A stretch of 64,000 bases of DNA from Balneolaceae bacterium. GTDB taxonomy: Bacteria > Bacteroidota > Rhodothermia > Balneolales > Balneolaceae. The notes beneath the pieces were generated by a model. The model searched no databases, had not been told where the DNA came from, and saw only the letters and a program-made list of their open reading frames with translations. Below, piece after piece: positions 1 through 8,136 of the stretch (its first letter is position 1; the number at the start of each line of letters is the position of its first letter). Location: contig JAEPQH010000002.1 in NCBI GenBank assembly GCA_017640605.1, forward strand, positions 248,001 through 312,000, given 5' to 3'. Made by a program: the position numbers and the translations under genes.

Positions 1-374
1 ATAATGTGCCTTTCGAATATATTAAGGGAATTGCGGATGCCGGATTGCTAGAAAATTTTGGGGGAACTTCAATTTCAAGATTATACAACAATCAGGTACC
101 TCTTGAATACATTGCCGGCTTTCAACCCAATGGGTTAATTGATAATTTTGGAAGCACCTCCATCTCCCGTTTGTACGAAAATCAGGTACCTATCTCCTAC
201 ATTTCGGAATTGAATGAGAAAGGATTGCTCGATAATTTCGGAAGCACTTCTATCTCAAATTTATACTCGAACCAAGTGCCGGTTTCTTTTATCGAACAGT
301 TAAAAGATCGAGGGATACTTTATAATATGAGTTCATCTTCAGTCATAAACGCATATAAAATCGACGGAAATTAA
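1..374 (+). CDS. Repeat-containing membrane-protein paralogue 1 (C-terminal part, cut by window start)
   Basis: The frame is already open at the first base, so this is the 3' end of a longer gene; the GTG at position 6 is only an internal Val. About four 30-residue repeats are visible, each with a pattern like NFGSTSIS-LY-NQVP--YI followed by a Gly-Leu-Leu turn. The last repeat is degenerate and ends with NAYKIDGN. The same 30-residue periodicity and the closing pattern recur in the gene ending at 2213, so the two are paralogues. The stop is two bases before the next ATG, which suggests co-transcription. The repeats look like short paired helices and loosely recall repeats seen at the C-terminus of some Bacteroidota M56/BlaR1-like proteins. 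That resemblance is from memory, and no function can be assigned. Confidence 0.75.
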   Translation, partial: NVPFEYIKGIADAGLLENFGGTSISRLYNNQVPLEYIAGFQPNGLIDNFGSTSISRLYENQVPISYISELNEKGLLDNFGSTSISNLYSNQVPVSFIEQLKDRGILYNMSSSSVINAYKIDGN

Positions 375-376
375 AA

Positions 377-1162
377 ATGTCAACGAGAAACAGACCACAA
401 AAAAACGAAAACTTTGACCTAGATCAGTTCCTAGAAGATAAAGCCAGTGGATCGGAATCAAATTTTCAAGAGCCGGAAGAACAAAGGCCGTCAAAGATTG
501 CAGGGTTTTTCAGAAACACACTGATCGTGTTGGTTGCCATATTTGGTTTAATTCTTTGGTACCATGATTGGAATCCCAGACAAGCTTATGCGAGTATTTT
601 TGGAAGTGAGACAAATGAGCCTGTTGTTATAGAAAGCACCAATTCTTTTCCTGAAGTACCTGCTCCACCGGTTCCTGTCTCCCCTAATGCAGATCGGATT
701 GCGGAATTAGAACGTAGTGCAGTAGCATTGGCTCAATCAGAAGAGCTGGAACGACTAACTGAACAATCTGTGGCACTAGCTTTAGAATCTGCTTTTCAAG
801 CGTTAGGGAGCTTGGAAAACATGGACTTTTCCGGGCTAGAAGGTCTTGAAAGTTTAGAAGCACTAGAGGGTTTAGAAGGGTTGGAAGGATTTGAAGTGTT
901 TGCCGAACAAGCTGCTCTTGAAGCGTTGCGAAATATTGATTTTTCACAGATCGAAATTGAAACCGGAACCACTAATCTTGCCAGTTTTGAGCAATTTTCA
1001 AGAGAATTAACGGAAAAGTCGATCGATCAGTTTACTGATGAAGAGTTAAGAACGCTGCATAGCGCCGGGGTTCCCTCAAGTTTTTTATCACAATTAAATG
1101 ATGTGGGTTTGCTTGATCGACTCGATGCCGAAGAAATAATCGCTTTATTTGAAGACAATTAA
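377..1162 (+). CDS. Single-pass membrane protein paralogue 2 with a single C-terminal repeat
   Basis: Not a recognised family; 261 aa. Residues about 12-26 carry FDLDQFLEDKASG, almost the same as FDLDEYLEAKASG in the next gene. A hydrophobic segment at about 43-62 is probably a membrane anchor, placing the short N-terminus in the cytoplasm. It is followed by a Pro-rich stretch (PAPPVPVSP) and then a Glu/Leu-rich, probably coiled-coil or helical region with an LEGLE pseudo-repeat at about 150-175. The C-terminus (GVPSSFLSQLNDVGLLDRL and a closing EEIIALFEDN) is one copy of the 30-residue unit that is multiplied in the neighbours. ATG 377 follows the upstream stop by two bases. By architecture (short conserved cytosolic head, one TM, extracytoplasmic repeats) it could be a signalling or anti-sigma-like protein; that is inference. 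Confidence 0.75.
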   Translation: MSTRNRPQKNENFDLDQFLEDKASGSESNFQEPEEQRPSKIAGFFRNTLIVLVAIFGLILWYHDWNPRQAYASIFGSETNEPVVIESTNSFPEVPAPPVPVSPNADRIAELERSAVALAQSEELERLTEQSVALALESAFQALGSLENMDFSGLEGLESLEALEGLEGLEGFEVFAEQAALEALRNIDFSQIEIETGTTNLASFEQFSRELTEKSIDQFTDEELRTLHSAGVPSSFLSQLNDVGLLDRLDAEEIIALFEDN

Positions 1163-1163
1163 T

Positions 1164-2213
1164 ATGCAACGAACAAAACAAAACCCCGGTAACAACGATT
1201 TTGATCTGGATGAATATCTGGAAGCAAAAGCATCGGGAGCAGAAACTGAAGATTATGGGTTACCCAATCGCGAAGAACATAAGCCAACTCTAAAGCGAAA
1301 TCTCTTGGCTATTGGCGTGTTTTTAGTTGCCGCAGCATTATGGAGTTTTGTTGGAGGTCCGTTTGGCTTTTTTGGTTTTGGCGATGGCGAGCAAGTTGAA
1401 ATTACCGAAGTTTTTCCGCCGCTACCTCCTGTTTCAAATCTGCCCGAAGCTCCACCTGTCCCCATGCCAGAATACGCAGAAATTGAAGGTGCATATTTAG
1501 ATTATTTACAACAGATTCAGGAGCAAAATCTTACAATGTTCTCAGGAAATGCGACTCAAGCATTTTACAATTCTGGAGTTCCTATTCAATATCTTTTGGA
1601 TCTTCAAACAGCCGGCTTAATCAATAATTTTTCATACAGTGCCATTATTGGTCTATACAATAGTAATGTACCTGTAAATTATTTAGTTGCTATGCTGAAT
1701 GCCGGTTATTTAGATGATTTTAGCTATTCTGCCATCATTGGGCTCTATAACAGTAACGTAACTATTAGTTACTTAAATGGAATGGAGCAGGCCGGTTTTC
1801 TCGACGATTTTAGCTACTCGGCAATCATTGGGCTTTATAACAGTAACGTTACCATTAGTTATCTCGAACAAATGCAGCAGGCGGGCTTTTTGGATGAATT
1901 TAGTTACTCTGCAATCATCGGCTTGTACAATAGTAATGTTACTACGAGCTATTTAAATACAATGCAAGAAGCTGGCTTCCTTGATGAGTTTAGTTATTCA
2001 GCAATTATAGGCTTGTATTCGTCTAATGTCACCATCGATTACCTACAGCAATTAAACAACGCCGGATTCTTAGATACCTTTTCCTATTCAGGAATAATTG
2101 GTTTATACAGCAATAATGTGCCTGTTCAGTTTTTGCAAATACTCGATGAACGTAATCTTCTGGATAATATGAGTTATTCGGAAGTTATTGGGGCATATTT
2201 GACCGACAATTAA
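1164..2213 (+). CDS. Single-pass membrane protein paralogue 3 with about seven 30-residue repeats
   Basis: The best start is the ATG at 1164, one base after the preceding stop; a TTG at 1149 would overlap that gene. About 349 aa. Order: cytosolic head with FDLDEYLEAKASG, a hydrophobic segment at about residues 45-67 (NLLAIGVFLVAAALWSFVGG), a Pro-rich linker (FPPLPPVS, PEAPPVPMP), then from about residue 120 seven tandem 30-residue repeats built on FSYSAIIGLYNSNV and a xxYLxxMxxAGFLD partner helix. The final unit is degenerate (NMSYSEVIGAYLTDN), just as in the first paralogue. Repeats are nearly identical in protein but differ at many synonymous sites. The gene is last of three and overlaps the convergent ABC gene by four bases. 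Function unknown. Confidence 0.8.
   Translation: MQRTKQNPGNNDFDLDEYLEAKASGAETEDYGLPNREEHKPTLKRNLLAIGVFLVAAALWSFVGGPFGFFGFGDGEQVEITEVFPPLPPVSNLPEAPPVPMPEYAEIEGAYLDYLQQIQEQNLTMFSGNATQAFYNSGVPIQYLLDLQTAGLINNFSYSAIIGLYNSNVPVNYLVAMLNAGYLDDFSYSAIIGLYNSNVTISYLNGMEQAGFLDDFSYSAIIGLYNSNVTISYLEQMQQAGFLDEFSYSAIIGLYNSNVTTSYLNTMQEAGFLDEFSYSAIIGLYSSNVTIDYLQQLNNAGFLDTFSYSGIIGLYSNNVPVQFLQILDERNLLDNMSYSEVIGAYLTDN
1620..2205 (+). repeat. Tandem 90-bp coding repeat (about 6.5 units)
   Basis: The 30-residue protein repeats of the upstream-reading gene correspond to direct 90-bp DNA repeats from about 1620 to 2205. Unit-to-unit identity is high at codon positions 1 and 2 but scattered at position 3: the Asn, Ser, Gly and Ile codons of the motif vary freely. 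This argues for older repeats kept by selection on the protein rather than a fresh slippage expansion. Confidence 0.85.
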
Positions 2214-3994
2214 CCCAGTGCATCTTCGATATCTCTGAACTGTAGCGCATATAGATGGCTATATAAACCGTCTTGTTCAATGAGTTGTGCATGCGTTCCT
2301 TCTTCAACAATTCGACCGTTATCCATCACTAAAATACGATCGGCATGTTGTACTGTTGATAAACGATGCGCAATTACAAAAGTGGTTCTACCCTTCATCA
2401 AACGATATAAAGCTTCCTGAACCTGCGCCTCCGATTCGGAATCGAGCGAGGAAGTTGCCTCATCCAACAACAGAATTTCAGGATTTTTAAGAATGGCTCG
2501 GGCGATCGCTAATCGCTGTCGTTGCCCTCCGGATAACTTCACTCCTTTCTCACCAATTAAAGCATCGTACCCTTTTGGAGTTTCCATTATAAAATCATGG
2601 GCATTGGCATCTTTAGCTGCGGCTATAATTTCATCATCGGTGGCATCCAACCGTCCGTAACGAATATTCTCCTTGATGGAGGTTCCAAATAAATGCACTT
2701 CCTGAGGAACAATAGAAATATGATTTCTCAACGATTTGTGCGTTACCGATTTTATATCCACTCCATCCACTAAGATTCTTCCTTCCTGTGGATCATAAAA
2801 TCTGGGAATCAAATTCAGTAAGGTTGTTTTTCCGGCACCGCTTGGTCCAACCAACGCTATGGTTTGTCCTGCTTCTACGTCGATGGAAATGGAATCAAGT
2901 ATCTTCCTCTCTCGCTCATAGGCAAAAGTTAAGTTCTCAATTTCGATACTCCCTTTGATTGTGGTCAAATCTTTAGCATCGGGTAGGTCCAGGATTTCCG
3001 GTGTCTCTTCCAATAATTCAAAAATACGCTCCGAAGCGCCTGCTGCGGTATTTACAGCCGTATACAGTCGAGAAGTTTGACTGATAGATCGTGAGATATT
3101 TAGCGCATAAATAATGAAAGCCACTAAATCACCGGCGGTAAGTCGATCTGCCAGCACCTCTTTTCCACCATACCAGAAAATAATCACCAAGGTGCTAAGA
3201 AAGAGAATCCCAACTCCTGCCCAGAATAATTGTGTAAGTACAACTTTCTTTCGCGCTGTTCTAAACAAAGCTTCGATGGCATTCGAATATCGATTTACTT
3301 CGAAATCTTCGCGCACAAACGCTTTCACTAAACGAATAGCACCGAGTGCATCTTCCACAACAGCGGTAGACTCTGCCAACTCATCCTGAATATTTCTGGA
3401 TAGTTTTCTGATCTTCTGCCCAAAATATCGTGTAGCAATGGTTACAAATGGCACCGTCACAAAAATTACCGCACTTAGCCTCCAGTTTAGAATCACCATA
3501 AGTGTAACCGAACCAATCAGCGAAAACGAAATCGTTAGAAGTTGTGGCAAGGAATCGGTAAGGGCGGTTCGAATGGAGCCTACATCATTGGTTAATCTTG
3601 AGGTGATTTCTCCCAACCTGCGTTCAGCAAAAAATCGAAATCCAAGACGGTGCAGATGTTCATACACTTTCTTTCGCAGATCGGTAATCACACGTTCGCC
3701 CACCCATTCCAGGTGATAATTACCGGCAAAAGAAAATGCTGCCTGAACCACAAATAATGCCATCAAACCAAGGGCTAACATGTTTAATAGTCGTCCATCT
3801 CCTTGTTCAAATACGGCGTCAAGGAGTTCTCGCAATCCCAACGGCACCGACAGCCAGATTGCGGAAGCCACAATTACGAACATGGTTGCCGAATAAAATC
3901 TTAAGCGATAAGGTTTGCTAAGGCTAAAGATATTTACCAGCGTTTCCCAAAGGGTTGCCAGTCCACGGTTTTTGTCTTCCTGGGTTGATTTCAT
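2210..3994 (-). CDS. MsbA-like ABC exporter (fused membrane and ATPase domains)
   Basis: A 594-aa half-transporter of the lipid A/multidrug exporter type that acts as a homodimer in the inner membrane. Six membrane segments occupy about residues 30-310 and the nucleotide-binding domain about 348-585. Visible motifs are Walker A GPSGAGKTT (383-391), Q-loop VPQE (about 429-432), signature LSGGQ (487-491), Walker B LLLDEA (508-513) and the switch His in VIAHRLS (about 541). All catalytic motifs are intact. Length is normal for the family. Substrate cannot be read from sequence; lipid or lipid-linked oligosaccharide export is the usual role of close relatives. It starts at ATG 3994 and stands alone; its 3' end overlaps the convergent repeat-protein gene by four bases. 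Confidence 0.92.
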   Translation of the reverse strand: MKSTQEDKNRGLATLWETLVNIFSLSKPYRLRFYSATMFVIVASAIWLSVPLGLRELLDAVFEQGDGRLLNMLALGLMALFVVQAAFSFAGNYHLEWVGERVITDLRKKVYEHLHRLGFRFFAERRLGEITSRLTNDVGSIRTALTDSLPQLLTISFSLIGSVTLMVILNWRLSAVIFVTVPFVTIATRYFGQKIRKLSRNIQDELAESTAVVEDALGAIRLVKAFVREDFEVNRYSNAIEALFRTARKKVVLTQLFWAGVGILFLSTLVIIFWYGGKEVLADRLTAGDLVAFIIYALNISRSISQTSRLYTAVNTAAGASERIFELLEETPEILDLPDAKDLTTIKGSIEIENLTFAYERERKILDSISIDVEAGQTIALVGPSGAGKTTLLNLIPRFYDPQEGRILVDGVDIKSVTHKSLRNHISIVPQEVHLFGTSIKENIRYGRLDATDDEIIAAAKDANAHDFIMETPKGYDALIGEKGVKLSGGQRQRLAIARAILKNPEILLLDEATSSLDSESEAQVQEALYRLMKGRTTFVIAHRLSTVQHADRILVMDNGRIVEEGTHAQLIEQDGLYSHLYALQFRDIEDALG

Positions 3995-4088
3995 GCGCTC
4001 AAATTGGCAAATATAATGCCAAGTAATTGGGTTTTTTAATGCTCATTTTGCTATCTACCAATCAACAATAAAAACAGAACGTAAGCTC

Positions 4089-4580
4089 ATGGACGGAGAA
4101 ACGCTTACCTGGATTTTTTTAATCGGTGGCATCTTATTAATGGTTCTTGAAGCTGCTTTGCCAAGCGGTATGGCACTAATTTTAGGCTTCAGTGGGCTAT
4201 TAGTTGGAGTGTTACGGTTTTTAGGATTATTAACTGATCCAACCACTGCAACTTTGGCATGGTTCCTCACGTCCGTTGTGTTAACTGTTGGGGCATTACC
4301 ATTCATTAAGAAATATTTTGGTGGAGAAACCACCTTTAAATATGCCGATGAAGATTTCGAAGCCATGGATCAGATCGTGGAAGTTGTTGAGGACATCAAT
4401 GACCTCAATAATGAAGGAAGAATTCGCTTTCAGGGAATTTCGTGGCAAGCTCGAACGTTGGAAGGTGATGTTCCTAAGGGCTCAACTGTACGTATAAAAT
4501 ATCGTGATAATACTACCTGGATTGTGGAACCGGTAGACATAATTGAACCACCCACTCAACAACAAAAGCTTAAAGAGTAA
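4089..4580 (+). CDS. NfeD-like membrane protein (short form)
   Basis: 163 aa. Hydrophobic segments at about residues 7-48 and 55-76 are followed by a soluble C-terminal domain (about 92-150) with the GRIRFQGISWQA...GSTVRI pattern typical of the NfeD OB-fold. There is no N-terminal ClpP-like protease domain, so this is the truncated NfeD1b type. Members of this type are found next to stomatin/SPFH genes and are thought to scaffold SPFH oligomers in membrane microdomains. That matches the two SPFH genes directly downstream, with a 13-bp gap to the first. It starts at ATG 4089 in a 94-bp gap shared with the divergent ABC exporter gene. Confidence 0.88.
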   Translation: MDGETLTWIFLIGGILLMVLEAALPSGMALILGFSGLLVGVLRFLGLLTDPTTATLAWFLTSVVLTVGALPFIKKYFGGETTFKYADEDFEAMDQIVEVVEDINDLNNEGRIRFQGISWQARTLEGDVPKGSTVRIKYRDNTTWIVEPVDIIEPPTQQQKLKE

Positions 4581-4593
4581 TAGGGCTTATTCT

Positions 4594-5517
4594 ATGTTTT
4601 GGACATTTACACTCTTATCCATTTTGGTGATGTATTTCATCTTTACAAAACTCTTCATTATCGTAGAGTTTCGCGAAGAAGTAATTCAAGAGCGATTGGG
4701 TAAATTCAAAAAAAACTTACAACCCGGATTTCATTTCCTAGTCCCATTTGTAGATCGACCTGCTTACCGACGAGAAATGCGCGAGCAAGTGTTGGATGTA
4801 CCCAGCCAAACTTGTATCACCAAAGATAATATTGAAGTTGCGGTAGATGGCTTAGTATATATCAAAGTGATGAATGCCTATAAAGCGAGTTATGGGATTT
4901 CCAATTATCAGGCTGCAGCTGTGAACCTTGCTCAAACTACGATGAGAAGTGAAGTGGGTAAAATCACACTCGACGATACCTTTAGCGAGCGCGAAAAAAT
5001 GAATGAAAACATCGTTCGCGAAATTGATAAAGCCGCTGAACCATGGGGAATTAAAGTACTTCGCTACGAAATAAAGAACATTCGTCCTTCTAACGAAATC
5101 GTAGATACGATGGAAAAACAAATGGAAGCTGAACGTGAAAAACGAGCTGAAATCACACATTCTGAAGGTTTCAGACAGTCTCGAATTAATGAATCGGAAG
5201 GTGAGCAAAGTAGTCAGGTGTTGATTTCGGAAGCCAATCGGCAAAAAAGAATCAACGAAGCTATGGGTAAAGCCAAAGAGATCGAATTAGTGGCAGAAGC
5301 AACGGCTAATGGGATTCAAAGAATTGCACAAGCAATGCAGCGACCGGGCGGTGAACTTGCTGTTAAAACAAAATTAGTTGAACAATATATAGATGAATTC
5401 GGTCGAATTATCGAATCTTCAAATATTTCGGTGCTGCCTACCGAAACAGCAAATCTAAAAACCTTTTTCGAAGGGGTTAGCAAAGTAAGCGATCACACAA
5501 AATCTAAAGGAGAGTAA
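4594..5517 (+). CDS. SPFH/band-7 (stomatin-like) membrane protein 1
   Basis: 307 aa from ATG 4594; a longer frame starting upstream would overlap nfeD and lacks a plausible start. An N-terminal membrane anchor (about residues 2-23) is followed by the PHB/SPFH domain (about 25-200), including the ERLGKFKKNLQPGFHFLVPF signature of stomatin/slipin proteins. A charged helical region at about 180-250 (EREKRAEI...SEGFRQSRINESEGE) is the usual oligomerisation coiled coil. Relatives form ring or cage assemblies around membrane proteases or in lipid rafts. It is the middle gene of an nfeD-SPFH-SPFH operon and is followed two bases later by its paralogue. Confidence 0.9.
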   Translation: MFWTFTLLSILVMYFIFTKLFIIVEFREEVIQERLGKFKKNLQPGFHFLVPFVDRPAYRREMREQVLDVPSQTCITKDNIEVAVDGLVYIKVMNAYKASYGISNYQAAAVNLAQTTMRSEVGKITLDDTFSEREKMNENIVREIDKAAEPWGIKVLRYEIKNIRPSNEIVDTMEKQMEAEREKRAEITHSEGFRQSRINESEGEQSSQVLISEANRQKRINEAMGKAKEIELVAEATANGIQRIAQAMQRPGGELAVKTKLVEQYIDEFGRIIESSNISVLPTETANLKTFFEGVSKVSDHTKSKGE

Positions 5518-5519
5518 TC

Positions 5520-6494
5520 ATGACCGGATTAGAAATCTTAGATACCGTCAGTTTTGGCCTGGTAATGGCCTTTTTGGTCTATTTGTTGGTTAAAGTAATT
5601 CTATCCTTTCGATTGGTGCCCAATCAGTTTGCCTACATCGTTGAGCGGTTGGGGAATTATCAAAAAACACTGGGACCGGGTTTTCACGCACTCATTCCTT
5701 TTGTGGATCAGGTGGTTTACAAGCAAGATTTAAGAGAGGAAACCATCGAAGTAGAACCACAGGAATGCTTCACCAAAGACAACGTTAAAGTAGAAGTTGA
5801 TGGTGTGATTTATCTAAGTGTGATGGATCCGGTAAACGCAAGTTATGGTGTTACTGATTATCGATATGCAGCCATCCAACTCGCGCAAACTACCACTCGA
5901 TCAGTAATTGGTTTAATGGATTTGGACGAGACCTTCGAAGAACGTGCGTTTATGAGCAAAGAAGTAGTAAAAGTGCTGGCTGAGATGGAATTACCTTGGG
6001 GAATAAAAGTGCATCGTTATGAGATAAAGAACATCATTCCTCCTCGCACGGTACAAAAAGCCATGGAACGCCAAATGACTGCTGAGCGTGATCGACGTGC
6101 TGTAATCGCCCGTTCCGAAGGTGTAAAAGGCTCTAAAATTAATGACGCAGAAGGTATTCGTGCCGAAATCATCAATATTTCTGAAGCGGAAATGCAAAGC
6201 CGCATCAACGAAGCTGAAGGGGTTGCAAAAGAAATTGAAGCTCTTGCTGAAGCTACAGCAATTTCAATCGAAAAAGTAGCTGACGCCTTAAATGCCCCAA
6301 TGGGTACCGAGGCAATGCGGCTTCGATTAGCCGAAAAATATCTCGGAAAATTGAAAGGATTAGCACGAGAAGGCAATGATATTATCCTACCAAAAGATAT
6401 CTCTGATTACGATACCGTTATGGAAGGTTTATCACTGAAAGAACTGGAGTTAAAATCGACTACTGCTCCTACTCCTGTTCCTTCAAAAAAGTAG
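5520..6494 (+). CDS. SPFH/band-7 (stomatin-like) membrane protein 2
   Basis: 324 aa, paralogous to the preceding gene over its whole length. An N-terminal TM segment (about 9-30) leads into a PHB domain with VERLGNYQKTLGPGFHALIPF, the DLREETIEVEPQECFTKDN strand region, and a C-terminal Glu/Arg-rich helix (ERDRRAVIARSEGVKGSKIN) ending in a Pro/Thr tail. A purine-rich GGAG-type ribosome site lies in the last codons of the upstream gene. Two SPFH copies in one operon suggest hetero-oligomers, as for HflK/HflC, but these look like QmcA/slipin-type rather than HflKC; no protease gene is adjacent. The stop is one base from the convergent M23 gene. Confidence 0.9.
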   Translation: MTGLEILDTVSFGLVMAFLVYLLVKVILSFRLVPNQFAYIVERLGNYQKTLGPGFHALIPFVDQVVYKQDLREETIEVEPQECFTKDNVKVEVDGVIYLSVMDPVNASYGVTDYRYAAIQLAQTTTRSVIGLMDLDETFEERAFMSKEVVKVLAEMELPWGIKVHRYEIKNIIPPRTVQKAMERQMTAERDRRAVIARSEGVKGSKINDAEGIRAEIINISEAEMQSRINEAEGVAKEIEALAEATAISIEKVADALNAPMGTEAMRLRLAEKYLGKLKGLAREGNDIILPKDISDYDTVMEGLSLKELELKSTTAPTPVPSKK

Positions 6495-6495
6495 C

Positions 6496-7290
6496 TTAAT
6501 ACGCCCGATACTTTCGTCCCTCACGGGGCACTATCGGGCCGTTAGGTGTTGCAAACTTTACGGGAATAGTTTCATATCTCCCTCCCTCGGTTGTCTTTTT
6601 TACACCAAAATGTAAATGAGGTCCGGTAACAAAGCCGGTTGCGCCAGAGTAACCGATAAATTGTCCTAATTTCACGGACTGCCCAACTCGAACATGAGCC
6701 CCATTAACTTGCAGATGAGAATAATCCGCCATCGTACCATCGGCGTGTAAAATGGTGATGGTATTAGCATCGTCAACGAATTTTTTATCATCTCCTCCTA
6801 TCTCAGAATCTTCTTTAACTTCAATCACCATTCCCGCTCTAGCTGCATAAATTGGCGTACCCTCGGGCATCGAGAAATCTATCGAATATTTAATATTGCC
6901 CTGATGAGAAAACTCTCCGTTGTACCCTTGAGAAACACCGTATTCGCTTCCATTGCGGAATGGGAACCTGTATGCGAATGAATCGTCGTGCCTTGCGAAT
7001 ACATCTCCTTTGTAGGTGGTATAATTAGTTTCAAAGTTCCATGTTTTTGCAGGATCCACCGGTACCAGAGTAAATAGCTTTTCTTCACGATCGTATTTCA
7101 AAACTTCGATATGTGGAAGTGGTTTATCGCTGCTTAAATTATGTAGCGATGCCGATAATTCGATGGTCATCGGATATATATTAGGGTTGACCGCCCATAT
7201 TTCGATCACTCCGTTTTTCTCCAACTTGTACACCTCAACTTCCTGATGGGAGGCGATAGACAGTAAAATCGAAAGTATCAGAAAAATCAT
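6496..7290 (-). CDS. Exported M23/LytM-type metallopeptidase
   Basis: 264 aa from ATG 7290, giving a clean hydrophobic export signal (MIFLILSILLSIASH); longer frames run into the sigma-factor promoter. The C-terminal half (about residues 115-240) is a LytM/M23 domain: an H...D pair at FSHQGNIKYSIDFSMPEGTPIYAA and the second-site motif GPHLHFG, so both zinc-binding motifs are intact. The N-terminal 100 residues are beta-rich and unrecognised. Family members cut peptidoglycan cross-bridges or, if inactive, activate amidases; intact ligands favour real hydrolase activity. It is monocistronic and divergent from the downstream sigma-factor gene. Confidence 0.88.
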   Translation of the reverse strand: MIFLILSILLSIASHQEVEVYKLEKNGVIEIWAVNPNIYPMTIELSASLHNLSSDKPLPHIEVLKYDREEKLFTLVPVDPAKTWNFETNYTTYKGDVFARHDDSFAYRFPFRNGSEYGVSQGYNGEFSHQGNIKYSIDFSMPEGTPIYAARAGMVIEVKEDSEIGGDDKKFVDDANTITILHADGTMADYSHLQVNGAHVRVGQSVKLGQFIGYSGATGFVTGPHLHFGVKKTTEGGRYETIPVKFATPNGPIVPREGRKYRAY

Positions 7291-7350
7291 GCTGTAATTT
7301 AGTTGAGATAAAAGTACACACAAGTTTTGAAATTGCCTGTATATTCGGCC

Positions 7351-7935
7351 ATGAATTTATTGATGTTTTATTTACTAATTCTACTCGCTCTTAAAAAAGG
7401 TAGCGACCAAGACGATCCCGAGCTTTTGCTGGCTATAAAATCAGGCGATCATGGTGCGTTTAAAAAATTTTTCGATAAGCATCACTCATTCCTGTACCAC
7501 TTTCTGCTGAAGAAAGGTCTATCTGAACAACAAGCCGAAGACTTAGTGCAACAAGCTTTTGTATTGATCTGGGAAAAGAGAGCCGATATCGACGAGCATA
7601 AATCGTTACGGGCTTATCTCTTTCGAATTGCATACACACGCATGTTGAATGTGTTTAGAGATCATGAGAAGTTTGATGATAATGCAGAAAGTGAATTGTC
7701 AGAAACTGAACAAACTGCGGATGGTGCGATTGAAAATCAGGAACTGGCTAATGCTTTAACAAAGGCTATTAATCAGATGCCCGAGAAAAGACAAGAAGTG
7801 TTTCGGTTATGTTTTATTCAGGAATTCACCTATAAAAGTGCAGCTGAAGTTTTGGGTGTTTCCGTGAAAACGATTGAAAACCACATGGGACTCGCGCTCA
7901 AAGAACTACGCAATAAACTAGAAGGATTTCGGTGA
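7351..7935 (+). CDS. ECF sigma factor, Bacteroidota FecI-like type
   Basis: About 194 aa. Region 2 spans the core from AFKKFFDKHHSFLYHFLL to FRIAYTRMLNVFRD, with the conserved DLVQQAFVLIWEKR promoter-melting segment. Region 4 is the C-terminal QEFTYKSAAEVLGVSVKTIENHMG helix-turn-helix. It should direct RNA polymerase to a small regulon and be held by the FecR protein encoded at 9128. The start is uncertain. ATG 7351 adds a strange hydrophobic leader (MNLLMFYLLILLALKK) before the expected beginning GSDQDDPELLLAIKSGD; ATG 7363 trims it only in part; TTG 7327 lengthens it. No in-frame ATG/GTG/TTG lies nearer the sigma core. A lipoprotein gene separates it from fecR. Confidence 0.88.
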   Translation: MNLLMFYLLILLALKKGSDQDDPELLLAIKSGDHGAFKKFFDKHHSFLYHFLLKKGLSEQQAEDLVQQAFVLIWEKRADIDEHKSLRAYLFRIAYTRMLNVFRDHEKFDDNAESELSETEQTADGAIENQELANALTKAINQMPEKRQEVFRLCFIQEFTYKSAAEVLGVSVKTIENHMGLALKELRNKLEGFR

Positions 7936-7980
7936 GGTTGCCGGTTGCTGGTTGCTGGTTGCTGGTTGCTGGTTGCTGGT
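7936..7980 (+). repeat. Heptanucleotide tandem repeat GGTTGCT (6.4 copies)
   Basis: Starting with GGTTGCC at 7936, five perfect GGTTGCT copies and a partial one follow without interruption. The array begins directly after the sigma-factor stop codon. It is intergenic, although a spurious frame reads through it. Confidence 0.95.
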
Positions 7981-8000
7981 AAAAAACTCGAAATTTCCCC

Positions 8001-8033
8001 CACTTTTCACTTTTCACTTTTCACTTTTCACTT
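8001..8033 (+). repeat. Heptanucleotide tandem repeat TTTTCAC (4.7 copies)
   Basis: CAC followed by four perfect TTTTCAC units and TT. It lies 20 bases after the GGTTGCT array, in the same sigma-lipoprotein intergenic region. The same heptamer recurs at 31036-31049 upstream of dnaG. Confidence 0.95.
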
Positions 8034-8136
8034 AAACAAAAAAAATCCAAACTCCATTAGGGGTACTTTCAATCTGGCGTGTATTAAGGGTGAGACACAA
8101 AAAATCATCCTTAAAAACAAACATGAGGTAACTCAA

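Noticed and set aside
6-374. Complete small protein starting at GTG 6
   Set aside because: The frame is open from the window start and the upstream codons fit the repeat, so it is the end of a longer gene.
4543-4593. Longer N-terminus for the first SPFH protein
   Set aside because: It would overlap nfeD by 38 bases and add a polar leader before the membrane anchor; ATG 4594 fits the family.
7945-8136. Coding extension of the lipoprotein gene
   Set aside because: It is translation of the heptamer repeats; the signal peptide starts at 8137.
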